Below, piece by piece: positions 28,569-36,094 of a stretch of 64,000 bases of DNA. The stretch is from the NCBI RefSeq assembly GCF_006715305.1, contig NZ_VFMY01000001.1:744001-808000 (forward strand), read 5' to 3'. Within the stretch, counting starts at the first letter, position 1. Each line of letters starts with the position of its first letter. This DNA is from Arthrobacter sp. SLBN-100 (lineage in GTDB: Bacteria; Actinomycetota; Actinomycetes; Actinomycetales; Micrococcaceae). A program made the position numbers and the translations under genes. The notes beneath the pieces are model-generated. The model had not been told where the DNA came from. It worked only from the letters and a program-made list of their open reading frames with translations, and made no database searches.

Positions 28569-28646
28569 CCCGGCGTCGAGTTCTCCGCCCGAGCTTTTAA
28601 CTGAAAGGTTAGAAGTGGAAGGCAATACGTACAAGTGCGTATTCAC
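28569..28646 (-). repeat. inverted-repeat arm with LuxR-type box (right)
   Basis: Partner of 27491-27570. Reads toward luxR on the minus strand and lies 66-143 bp upstream of the luxR start, so it probably includes the luxR promoter. Confidence 0.7.
28624..28643. promoter_or_regulatory. near-palindromic box, copy 2 (upstream of luxR)
   Basis: Reverse complement of the box at 27494-27513, identical over 20 bp. It lies about 120 bp upstream of the luxR start codon, suitable for autoregulation. Confidence 0.6.
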
Positions 28647-28696
28647 GGGCTTATGAGCAGGCAGGACAATTTTCCTATAACCCAAAGCGGGTATCC

Positions 28697-28822
28697 ACTG
28701 GCGCCCGCACCAGGCTTGCGGAGGATGATCTTGAGGCGCGGATAGGGACACCGACCTTCAAGGCCCAACGCTTCATGCAGCAGATTCCCACGGACGCTGA
28801 GGAGCCCGAGAACAGGCCTTAG
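28697..28822 (+). pseudogene. coding-like fragment without start
   Basis: A 41-codon open stretch reading TGARTRLAEDDLEARIGTPT, then FKAQRFMQQIPTDAEEPENRP and TAG at 28820. Composition is protein-like and charged, but a stop lies just upstream (a few codons before 28697) and no start fits. It may be the C-terminal end of a lost gene. Family not recognised. Confidence 0.25.
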
Positions 28823-28836
28823 TAGAAAGTCCCATC

Positions 28837-28932
28837 ATGAAAAGAACGGCAATACCGTTCTCTACCGCACTGACGGCGTTCCTACTTACTCCCGTCACCA
28901 CCTCGGCCAAAGCCGCCCCCGCGCTGCCGTGA
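28837..28932 (+). CDS. signal-peptide-only ORF (31 residues)
   Basis: ATG 28837 encodes MKRTAIPFSTALTAFLLTPV and then TTSAKAAPALP, followed by TGA. It has a basic start, hydrophobic core and an Ala-x-Ala-like end, a near-complete export signal, similar in its first residues (MKRTA) to the signal of the beta-helix protein. It is either a secreted micropeptide or a gene truncated just after its signal peptide. The next gene starts 65 bp downstream. Confidence 0.35.
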   Translation: MKRTAIPFSTALTAFLLTPVTTSAKAAPALP

Positions 28933-28996
28933 TACTCGCCTCCACCGGCCGCCACCCGCGCAACCTTACCCGTCACTCTCAACATGGGGAGCAGAA

Positions 28997-29668
28997 ATGT
29001 ATCCAGATGAATCACCTGGGACTCGGCCCACAAAGCCGCCCCGGAGACGTGCACCAAGCGCGGCCCTCGCCGTTATCTTCGTATTCGCGGGGATGGTCGC
29101 CACCACAGTATTTGCTTCTGGCGCCCTGAGCAGTCCACCGTCCGCGACCGGTCCGGGGCAATTGAAGAAGTCGCCCTCGCCCAGCCCCACGCCCACCGTT
29201 ACGGAAACGTCCACCTCCAGCCCCACGCCCACCATTACGGCAACTACCTCCAGCCCCACGCCCATCGTTACGGAAACAACCACAGCAGCCCCGACGACCG
29301 ATCCGCCCACCTGCACTTCGGACATCGAACCTTTCGTGTACGAAAGCGAATACTATTGCCCGACCACAATCCCTGAGTTAAGAAGCGGGGCGTACGCACC
29401 TGGCTCACGTATCCTGCTGGAACCAGCTGAAGTTAGCCCTGAGGGCCTGTATGGTAAGTGCCTCACCTGCACTGACGGGCCCAACCCCGCCATCGTCACC
29501 ATCATCCACAATGTGTACCCCTACTACATCGATGTTGACTTCGCCGGCGTGCCAGCGGAATCCATTCCTGGGTACGGACTGCAGTTCACTCTTCTGGCGG
29601 TCTACACCGGCGATCCCAACATCCTCAAAGGCGTCGGATACGTGAGCGCAGTCTTCATCGGATACTAG
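28997..29668 (+). CDS. membrane-anchored protein with Thr/Pro-rich repeat linker, unknown function
   Basis: 223 residues from ATG 28997 with SD GGGGAG 6 nt upstream. A basic cytoplasmic N-terminus (TRPTKPPRRRAP) precedes one membrane segment (LAVIFVFAGMVATTVFASGAL). A Ser/Thr/Pro linker with three tandem SPTPTVTET-like units follows (residues about 60-100), then an extracellular globular domain of about 120 residues with paired cysteines (CTSD, YYC, GKCLTC). The domain is not recognised. The architecture suggests a surface protein with a stalk through the wall. Confidence 0.65.
   Translation: MYPDESPGTRPTKPPRRRAPSAALAVIFVFAGMVATTVFASGALSSPPSATGPGQLKKSPSPSPTPTVTETSTSSPTPTITATTSSPTPIVTETTTAAPTTDPPTCTSDIEPFVYESEYYCPTTIPELRSGAYAPGSRILLEPAEVSPEGLYGKCLTCTDGPNPAIVTIIHNVYPYYIDVDFAGVPAESIPGYGLQFTLLAVYTGDPNILKGVGYVSAVFIGY
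29183..29281 (+). repeat. tandem repeat encoding the Thr/Pro linker
   Basis: Three in-frame units of 36, 33 and about 30 bp beginning AGCCCCACGCCCA. Each encodes S-P-T-P-x-x-T plus a Thr/Ser tail. Copy number could vary between strains. Confidence 0.75.
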
Positions 29669-30121
29669 AATTCCTACAGAAGCTGGCCGTGCCGATCCGA
29701 GCGCTGCTCATGCAGGTCAAGGCCTTGGAAGGATCCCATTCGCGCCATCTGGACTTGGCTACGCCAGCTCCAATGCCCACATGTCCACTGTCAGTGGTGC
29801 TTCACGATCAGGGGCAGGCGCTGGATGACAGCTAGCATCCGAAACGGCAAAATCGGAGGCCAACATAGCGAAACAGCGTCGGTGCCCGGACGCGGGCTAT
29901 CTGCCTGTCGCTGGTCGGGTTCTGCACACTTGGCCCGTTGTCGCTCACTGCTGTTTTGGGCGGTCCAAAGACGGCTCATCTTGACCAGCTTCAGCCCATT
30001 GGTGGGCCAAATGTGGGCCGGATCTCGTGCGGTGATGGCCAGATTCCGGCCGGTTTGTGGTCATGTCTCGCCTATTACCTCAGTCGACATTTGGAATGCG
30101 ATGAGTGGGTGCGCAAAGCGC
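29669..30121. other. intergenic region with no recognised gene
   Basis: About 450 bp between the linker protein and ridA-like stops. Open frames exist on both strands but none shows a family motif, an SD-supported start or signal sequence. Probably decayed DNA. Confidence 0.4.
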
Positions 30122-30592
30122 TCAAGGGGCCGCAGCGGCGATTTCAACAATCGCCTCGAGCTCCACCGCGAAGCCAAGCGGAAGGGAACCGACACCGATG
30201 GCCGATCGGGCTGGCAGCCGGTCCTTGCCGAACGCGATAGCCAGCACTTCGGTGGCGCCGTTGGCAACAAGATGGTGTTCGGTGAACTCGGGCGTACTGT
30301 TCACAAAAATGAGAGCCTTCAGGACACGGTTGACTCGGTCCAGTCCGCCGATATGGTCACGCACAGTGCCGAGCAGGGCCAGCATGACTGCCCGCGCGGC
30401 TTCCTTTCCGTCCGCTGTAGTAAGGCCCGCGCCCAGCTTGCCACGATGGATCGGCTCGCCGTCCTCAAACGCCCCGTGCCCGGAAACATAGAGGACTTCC
30501 CCACGCTGAACGACCAAGGCAAAGGTTCCAACCACTGGGTGTGGGGGCGGCAACGTCAGTCCGGCCCCGGCGAGCTTCTGCTCTGGCGTCAT
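30122..30592 (-). CDS. RidA/YjgF family protein
   Basis: 156 residues of the YjgF/YER057c/UK114 fold, with VVQRGEVLYVSGHGAFEDG, ALIFVNSTPEFTEHH, and the C-terminal GVGSLPLGFAVELEAIVEI that corresponds to the family signature with its conserved acidic residue near the trimer cleft. RidA itself hydrolyses reactive enamine/imine intermediates; this longer branch with an N-terminal LAGAGLTLPPP stretch is of the YjgH-like type with unknown substrates. It stands alone in the island. Confidence 0.83.
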   Translation of the reverse strand: MTPEQKLAGAGLTLPPPHPVVGTFALVVQRGEVLYVSGHGAFEDGEPIHRGKLGAGLTTADGKEAARAVMLALLGTVRDHIGGLDRVNRVLKALIFVNSTPEFTEHHLVANGATEVLAIAFGKDRLPARSAIGVGSLPLGFAVELEAIVEIAAAAP

Positions 30593-30662
30593 TTGGTCAC
30601 CATGATGGTTCGAAGACAGCCCTTCACCTGATGCTCCTCCCGCCCCCTCCCAGCACGCACTC

Positions 30663-31154
30663 CTACATGTGGCCCGTGGTCAGGTCGGGGTCGACGTTGG
30701 GATCCGTGCGGCCGGCTTCCTGTTCCTGGCTGCTTACTGATGGTGCTGGTTCCTGGTTGGATGCCTGCATGGAGCGCCATACCGCTGCGCCGGCTGCCAG
30801 GGCCACGATTCCGGCGATCCACCACCAGACCCTGAATGCCGGCTGCTGTGTCTGGACGGGAACGGGTTTCCTGCCGCGGGCTGAGGCCTGGGGACCGACG
30901 CGCTTCAGCTGTTCCTGAACCCGTGGAGTCAGTGTCTCTACACCACCGGCAAGTTCATCGGCTAACCGGCGCAATAGCGCCTGGAGGCGCGGGGAGGCGG
31001 TCTCGATGCCTGTATCCAGGCCGGCCACCGCTCTCTGGAGCGCAGCCTGGACCCCGGGTGTGGCCCATTCCCTGCCCCTTGCCAGCTGACCCAGGAGGTT
31101 TTCGGCGAGAGGGTGGATCCGCTCGGTTTCAGTCATTGGTTCTGCTGTGCGCAT
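30663..31154 (-). CDS. small membrane protein, helical N-terminal part, unknown function
   Basis: 163 residues from ATG 31154, where AGGAGG lies 6 nt upstream. About 90 residues form predicted amphipathic helices with a repeated theme (TPGVQAALQRAVAGLDTGIE, SPRLQALLRRLADELAGGVE, TPRVQEQL), three imperfect copies of a 22-residue unit. One membrane segment (WWWIAGIVALAAGAAVW) follows near residue 115, then a short Ser/Asp-rich tail. This looks like a conserved actinobacterial membrane protein; I do not recognise the family. Confidence 0.65.
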   Translation of the reverse strand: MRTAEPMTETERIHPLAENLLGQLARGREWATPGVQAALQRAVAGLDTGIETASPRLQALLRRLADELAGGVETLTPRVQEQLKRVGPQASARGRKPVPVQTQQPAFRVWWWIAGIVALAAGAAVWRSMQASNQEPAPSVSSQEQEAGRTDPNVDPDLTTGHM

Positions 31155-31438
31155 GGATGCCTCCTTGATGAAATGGATAACGACAGACTAGGGCGCCCGG
31201 GACTGCGAAGACAGGGTCTTTTGAACCGTGACGCCCGGGACCTTCAACCGGTTCTGCCAATGGTTCAGGCGATCACAGCCACCAGCCCCGCCAAGAGTGC
31301 CACTTACGAAACCTGGGGACTGTGAGAGCCCGCAGCTACGCGTTTCGTGAAGCCGGGGTGCTCGCTCCTGGCTGCAATTGCCAGTTCAGCCCCTGACTGC
31401 TCAACAGGTCTATATGCTGTGCCGTAAAGGGGGATGCC

Positions 31439-32308
31439 GTGAGTCGCTATAACAACTACATCAACATGAGCAAGGCCCAGTCTGAGGCCGCCTTCCAGGA
31501 ATATCTGGAGGAGCGTCAGCCAGCCTTGGCGCGGTTGCGGGAGGCCTTGGCAGCCGACGGGCAGGACGCGGACGCAATGCTCGACGGTACGATCAACAGC
31601 CTGGTTCCTCTCTGGCAGTGGATCTTGTCCCACCTCGCCGGCCCTGACGTCCCCGGCGCCACGGCTCCTGGATCCGTCCCACGGGACGTGTGGCCGTCCT
31701 GGGAGCGGTACATGTACGAGCAAGAGAAGACCCTGTCCCTGGAATCGCTGTTCCTGCTGGACGGGCTCGTGTCCTACCTCGGGGCAGTGGTGCAGGAGCG
31801 CGCGCCCGAGGCACGGTGGGAGATTGCCCGCCACCGCGTCAAGCGATACGTGTACAACAACCACCCCTGCCTGGTCAGCGGTAAGGGGGACATCCACAAT
31901 TTCCTTCCCGACCTACCGTCGGCCGAGGCGCACGCAAGCATTCGCGGGTCGCGTGAGACACCGGACGACAAAATTGCCAGGTACGCCCGCAGGCTCATCG
32001 AGCAGCTGAACCTGGGCGACAGCACGGCCGACGAGGAGATGGCCGAGGAGGAACCTCTCTTGGAGGTCGAAGACCTCGGTGATGACGCGCTCCGCGGCCG
32101 GGAGCTTGAGGTGTCGTTGCGGGAGGACATCGGCCATGAGCACAACCGGGTAGTCGGTCGCATGGTCAAAGCACTCAACCAGGAAGAAGGCATCACCCGC
32201 GTCGTTAGGGAGGACCGTGAGGTCCTCCTGGTCGCCACCCCGTCCTGGAGCACCAACCGGCTCCAGGAATGGGTCAGCAACTATCTTGAGGACAAGATTC
32301 GGGACTGA
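31439..32308 (+). CDS. hypothetical protein, 289 residues
   Basis: Starts at GTG 31439 with AAAGGGGG 5 nt upstream. Soluble, no signal peptide or membrane segment. The N-terminal 150 residues look helical and aromatic-rich (LVPLWQWILSHLAGPDV, SWERYMYEQEKTLSLESLF). An acidic segment (STADEEMAEEEPLLEVEDLGDD) separates a C-terminal part that ends EVLLVATPSWSTNRLQEWVS. No family recognised. In this position, beside broken immunity-like genes, a toxin-immunity or defence role is conceivable but unsupported. Confidence 0.6.
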   Translation: MSRYNNYINMSKAQSEAAFQEYLEERQPALARLREALAADGQDADAMLDGTINSLVPLWQWILSHLAGPDVPGATAPGSVPRDVWPSWERYMYEQEKTLSLESLFLLDGLVSYLGAVVQERAPEARWEIARHRVKRYVYNNHPCLVSGKGDIHNFLPDLPSAEAHASIRGSRETPDDKIARYARRLIEQLNLGDSTADEEMAEEEPLLEVEDLGDDALRGRELEVSLREDIGHEHNRVVGRMVKALNQEEGITRVVREDREVLLVATPSWSTNRLQEWVSNYLEDKIRD

Positions 32309-32428
32309 AAGTGAAGCGGTGTTGTGATGAGCAGGAAGAGCATGACCACGCACCGATAACCGATGAGGGCGTCGACACGCGAGGCAAATGCCTTATTCTG
32401 TGGTTTTCAGAGGTCCTGTCCACAAATT

Positions 32429-33151
32429 TCAATGCTGGTCACAGCCCATCAGTATTCCGTTTGCGAGGTCGTCGTCGCTTCCGGCCCAGATGACACCGCC
32501 TCCGGGGCAGGGCCTCACCTCGAACGCCAGGCCGTCACGCTGGGCCCGCAAGCGGCGCCCGTCGTCCTCGACCACTTTCCAGCCCGCCGCTGGCAGCGCT
32601 GCACGATAGTGCTGCAACACATCGACGTCTCCAGAGAGCACAAACCTGCGTTCACACCCGCCGACACCACTGACGCCGCCACCGCTGAAACTGCCGATGT
32701 GACTGATGGAATCGAACGCCTGCTGGGACTCACGATCTGCGCTGGCCATGGGCTCATCCATGCCCTCGATCACGCATTGCGGGCTCGACTCGAACTGCAC
32801 CTCAAGCTTCTGCCCCAGTGCCGAGGGCGTGACAGCGAACATCCCGATCAGCATGAGGACCGGGATGGCCACGGCCGTCAGCCGCATCCACCGTCGTGTC
32901 GAGAGCATGAAGCCGATCACGGCAACCCCTGCGACCAGACCGAGCGCCAATCCGGAGGGACCGGCCGTCAATCCCCAAGTCAGCCCTTCGAACGCGGTAC
33001 CGCTGACATCGCCGTATATTCTCATGAATTCGTAGTGGACCAGCACAGCCAGCAGGGCCAGTCCTGCCCCAATGACGAGCAGCACCGCGGCAGAGACGGC
33101 TCGGCCGGTCATGGGCATGGGCATGGCTAAGTGTAGGTACTGCCTGACCAA
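32429..33151 (-). CDS. membrane protein with three TM segments and C-terminal soluble domain, unknown function
   Basis: 240 residues; the true start may be one of the internal Met at residues 10, 12 or 14. Hydrophobic segments are AVSAAVLLVIGAGLALLAVLV, GLALGLVAGVAVIGFML and LTAVAIPVLMLIGMFAV. The C-terminal 110 residues contain two Cys (SPQCVIEG, VGGCERRF) and WKVVEDDGRRLRAQRDGLAFEV, which recalls small lipoprotein-like domains. No family recognised and no partner gene nearby on the same strand. Confidence 0.6.
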   Translation of the reverse strand: MVRQYLHLAMPMPMTGRAVSAAVLLVIGAGLALLAVLVHYEFMRIYGDVSGTAFEGLTWGLTAGPSGLALGLVAGVAVIGFMLSTRRWMRLTAVAIPVLMLIGMFAVTPSALGQKLEVQFESSPQCVIEGMDEPMASADRESQQAFDSISHIGSFSGGGVSGVGGCERRFVLSGDVDVLQHYRAALPAAGWKVVEDDGRRLRAQRDGLAFEVRPCPGGGVIWAGSDDDLANGILMGCDQH

Positions 33152-33345
33152 GAGTCCACAGGTGCCGGTCGCAGAAGCCCGCTCCCCACCCGAGTCCGCT
33201 CGCTTTCAACAAAACAGGTGCGATCACGGGCAAACCCAACAGAGTACCGTTACAGGAAGCCTTCTCGCGGGCAGCATCAAGCCCACACCCGCTTCCGCAC
33301 ATCTGTCCTCTCATTGCCCCGAACTTAGCTAAGGCAAGATGGGTA

Positions 33346-33899
33346 ATGATGAGCGCAACGAATATAAGGGTTTTGAAGCCCAGCCGTGGGAAACCATCTC
33401 CGGGTGACATTTTTGCCCTGCGACTTACAGACAACCAGTTCTTGTTTGGGCGAGTGACTTTCGCAGACCTTCCTGTGGAAAGGGCACCAATGCCCGGCTC
33501 GTAATCTGATCCAGATCTATGATCAGATCTCGCTGGAGAAGCGCCCTGCTCGAACAATACTGTTTCCGTAGATGGACCGGCGAGTACCTCGATGACAAGG
33601 GCCAGCGCCTTCCTGGACCAGTGGAACGTTGCGGCGACTGGGGCCTTTCCAGCTATTTGTGGCTGGACGATCAGATCGCCGACAAGTTAGGAATCCCCGT
33701 CCGCCGGAATGATGACGAAAGAGCTCCTATGAATCCTGACTCTGGAGATGACCCGGCACCGGACATGGAGATGCCATCCAAGGAAGCTGCCGCTGCGTGG
33801 AAAAGCAGAAGCCATTGGTGAGAGCGGTTTTGACCAGCTGATAGAGCCCTTGGATACGCGTGGCCCCCAGGATGGCTGGGACCCTGACCTGGCAAAGTA
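33346..33899 (+). pseudogene. broken Imm26-like immunity gene
   Basis: ATG 33346 opens a 52-codon frame with KPSPGDIFALRLTDNQFLFGRV, which follows the K-x-G-DIFA-x-PL...FGRV pattern of Imm26 immunity proteins. After the stop at 33502 the match continues in a second frame (NLIQIYDQISLEKRPARTIL, stop 33569) and then a third (CFRRWTGEYLDDKGQRLPGP, CGDWGLSSYLWLDDQIADKL). A last in-frame piece ends DQLIEPLDTRGPQDGWD at TAG 33897-33899. Two frameshifts and a central deletion have inactivated it. Imm26 proteins neutralise toxins of polymorphic toxin systems. Family call is from remembered motifs. Confidence 0.55.
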
Positions 33900-33983
33900 G
33901 CAAGCCACCTGTCTCACAAGGATCCGTAAATTTAGGCGCATTTGTTCCCTCTGCCTGTCGGCACAAAGGTGGGATACTGCAAT

Positions 33984-34436
33984 ATGGCAGCAAAACGACG
34001 TCGCTCACGTGGCGGGGGCGCCGACGCCATCGGGTGTGCCCCCATCCTCGCCCTCGTCGTCATCGGCCTCATCATCCAATACTGGTGGGTTCTTCTTATT
34101 GCTCTTGGTGTGGTTGCGATGACTGTGGCACTCGTCCGCGTCGCAAATGCCCCGCCCCATCCAAACAAGGTGTCCACGCCCAAGCCGCAGCCCGTCATGA
34201 CCCCGCGCCGCCCGGTTCCAGGCGGCGACGATCTTGCGGACCAGATGCGCGCGAATAAGCAGGTCCGCCGCATACGGGACATGCAGGAGTGGGACTACGA
34301 GTGGATCCGACTGACCCACCCCGGGAAGAGTGTCCGCGAAGTCAATGAAATCGCCATCGCTTTCTTCGCGAGAGGATGGTCGGTCGGCGTCAACAGTGAG
34401 GGACCGACCACCGGCTCTGGCCCTAATGCCGGTTAG
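33984..34436 (+). CDS. small membrane protein with conserved C-terminal segment, unknown function
   Basis: 150 residues from ATG 33984 (AAAGGTGGG upstream); an open frame starts 14 codons earlier without SD. A basic start (MAAKRRRSRGGG) precedes two closely spaced hydrophobic stretches (APILALVVIGLIIQYW, VLLIALGVVAMTVALV). The C-terminal part contains DMQEWDYEWIRLTHPGKSVREVNEIAIAF, which looks like a folded helical domain. No family recognised. Confidence 0.6.
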   Translation: MAAKRRRSRGGGADAIGCAPILALVVIGLIIQYWWVLLIALGVVAMTVALVRVANAPPHPNKVSTPKPQPVMTPRRPVPGGDDLADQMRANKQVRRIRDMQEWDYEWIRLTHPGKSVREVNEIAIAFFARGWSVGVNSEGPTTGSGPNAG

Positions 34437-34503
34437 TGCCGACCACAAAACCGGCGTCGAACTTCGAGTTGTATTTGACGACCACGCCTGAAGCGAGCCG
34501 CTG

Positions 34504-34766
34504 GTGAGCGTTGACGACGAAGGAGGTGCTCTCTTGGGGTACAAGACGCGCATCACTGACGACGAGGGATACGTCCTCCTCGAAGCCTGCAAAGTCAGCC
34601 CCATCGACGCCGGCACGGTCGATGGTTCACCGAAGAGATGCTGACCGTCTTCCATCGGTTTGGCGGCGACTACGACGGGTGGGGCGGCTCCGTCGTCAGT
34701 TCGCGGCCCGCTGGTGCGGCTCCACGGCGCTCCTGGATCAGCCGTCTCATGCCGCCCCGTGGGTAA
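34504..34766 (+). pseudogene. frameshifted RraB-like fragment
   Basis: GTG 34504 gives 46 codons (ALLGYKTRITDDEGYVLLEA) ending at TGA 34642. In the next frame the sequence goes on TEEMLTVFHRFGGDYDGWGG, ending at TAA 34764. GDYDGW near the end resembles the conserved end of RraB/ribonuclease E inhibitor-like domains, many of which have no RNase E link. Short and broken. Low confidence. Confidence 0.3.
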
Positions 34767-34885
34767 AGAGCCACACAAGTTTCAACAAAGCTTTAGCTCA
34801 CGCTGCTTTCCAGCCAGCAGCTCATCCCCCCATGGTGTAACACGGGGATAGGGCCTCGCGTTTCAACCGCGACGAAGAAGCTGTA

Positions 34886-34962
34886 TTAGCCATTCACCAC
34901 CATGACCCTGCCGGACAGATCGCGAGAGAGGTCATTGACCCCCAGCTCCCCGTCGAAATCAC
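34886..34962 (-). pseudogene. FG-GAP-like repeat fragment fused to holA debris
   Basis: Continuing in the frame of the holA fragment, the minus strand reads AAGDFDGELGVNDLSRDLSG, then RVMVVNG and a stop at 34886. GDFDG-x-G-x-x-DL-x-x-RD is the pattern of an FG-GAP/VCBS beta-propeller repeat. It suggests the island edge joined an unrelated gene to holA. Only one repeat is present. Confidence 0.3.
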
Positions 34963-35150
34963 CGGCCGCCACGATGGCCACCTTATCCGCGTCCTTTTTC
35001 AGGGGCTGGCAGTCCACTACGGGCCGGCCGCCCTTTTTGATAGCCTCGAGCAGTTTCGTGCCCCGGGCTCCCCCGCCCTGGCACAGCACCAGGACGGCAT
35101 CCGGCTCCGGGTGTCCAAGGTAGGTCAGCGCGTCCGGGTTTGCTTCCGGA
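34963..35150 (-). pseudogene. holA fragment
   Basis: The minus strand reads DALTYLGHPEPDAVLVLCQG, then KLLEAIKKGGRPVVDCQPLKKDADKVA, matching codons about 101-157 of the intact holA at 23311-24327. The first 100 codons and start are deleted (junction near 35126, shared GCGTCCG/TTCCGG bases at the ends) and the last 180 codons are absent. It cannot encode a delta subunit. Confidence 0.88.
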
Positions 35151-36094
35151 AATTTTGGTGGAGTAAGCCAGCCTGCCATGTCCCGCGGCCCGGTCCAGGC
35201 CGGCATTGCGTCCCTGCCGGAATCGCGGTCCGCGCACGGGCCGCGTGTCCGTGTGAAGTTGCCGCAGTGTCCGGGCGGCGTATCCTTCCAGCAGTCCGAT
35301 CAAGGCCACGGTGTGCAGGTGGGCAGCCATGACTGGGCGGAGGAGCCGGTGCGGGCGGGCCGCTGCCCAAACAGCCCCGAACGTCAGCAGGGACAGGAAC
35401 AGCATGGTCAGCACCCCGGCCACACCTTCGGGCCATGGCAGGACCGCGCCGGGAAGCTGCGCCGCAAATCTCGCCGTTGCTGCAACTCCTGCGCTGAAGG
35501 TGCCTGCCACCGCGATCAGTACGGTTGCTGCCCACGGGACCAGTACCACCAGGGGAACGGCAGCGGTTCCCAGCAGCGTCACCGGTGCCACGAGGGGCGA
35601 TGCCATGACATTGGCCAGCAGGGAGTAGGTGGAAAACTGTGGTTGAAGCACCACCGTCACCGGTCCGCACAGCAGTTGAGCGGACAAGGGTACAGCAACA
35701 GCCGCCGCTGCCCAGCGCGGAACAAACCTCGGTGTCCAATCGACGATTCGCCGGCCAAGGACGATAATCCCCAGCGTCGCCAGGACGGACAGGAGGAACC
35801 CGAAACTCGACCCCAGCCCCGGGTCCGCCAGCAGCAGGCCGATCACGGCGAGGCACAGGAAGCTCAACCCCCGTCCGGTCCGCCCACCGGCCAGTGACGC
35901 CACTGCCACGGCTCCCATCAGGGCTGCCCGCAGGACGCTCGCGTCCGGACCCACGAGCAGGACAAACAGACCAAGGCCCGCCACGGCGAGTGCTGCCGCA
36001 GGCACCCGGGGCAGGTGGAACCGCCGGCAGGCCAGCAGGAGTGCGCCGAGCACCAGGCTGCAGTTGGCCCCGCTGACAGCGGTCAGATGGGTCA
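34963..36094. repeat. right copy of the duplicated holA-comEC junction
   Basis: Homologous, in the same orientation, to 23856-25101. Here comEC is intact up to its C-terminus and holA is only a fragment, the mirror image of the left copy. Confidence 0.85.

Larger units (their letters stand above)
25102..34962. other. accessory island between duplicated comEC-holA junctions
   Basis: About 9.9 kb that separates comEC from holA, genes that would otherwise be adjacent. It is bounded by direct copies of the junction and filled with non-housekeeping genes: transposase debris, secreted and membrane proteins, a LuxR regulator, RidA, and broken immunity-like genes. Intergenic spaces are long and parts are visibly less GC-rich than the flanks. 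No integrase or attachment site is visible, so homologous recombination at comEC/holA is a better explanation than site-specific integration. Confidence 0.8.

Noticed and set aside
27491..28646. Insertion sequence with inverted ends
   Set aside because: The enclosed gene is a LuxR-type regulator, not a transposase, and no target-site duplication was seen; kept only as an open alternative.
29791..30110. Open frames in the gap before ridA
   Set aside because: No motif, start signal or homologous pattern on either strand.
25102..34962. Integrative element or prophage with attachment sites
   Set aside because: No integrase, relaxase, phage structural gene or tRNA-derived repeat was found; the flanking repeats are pieces of comEC and holA.
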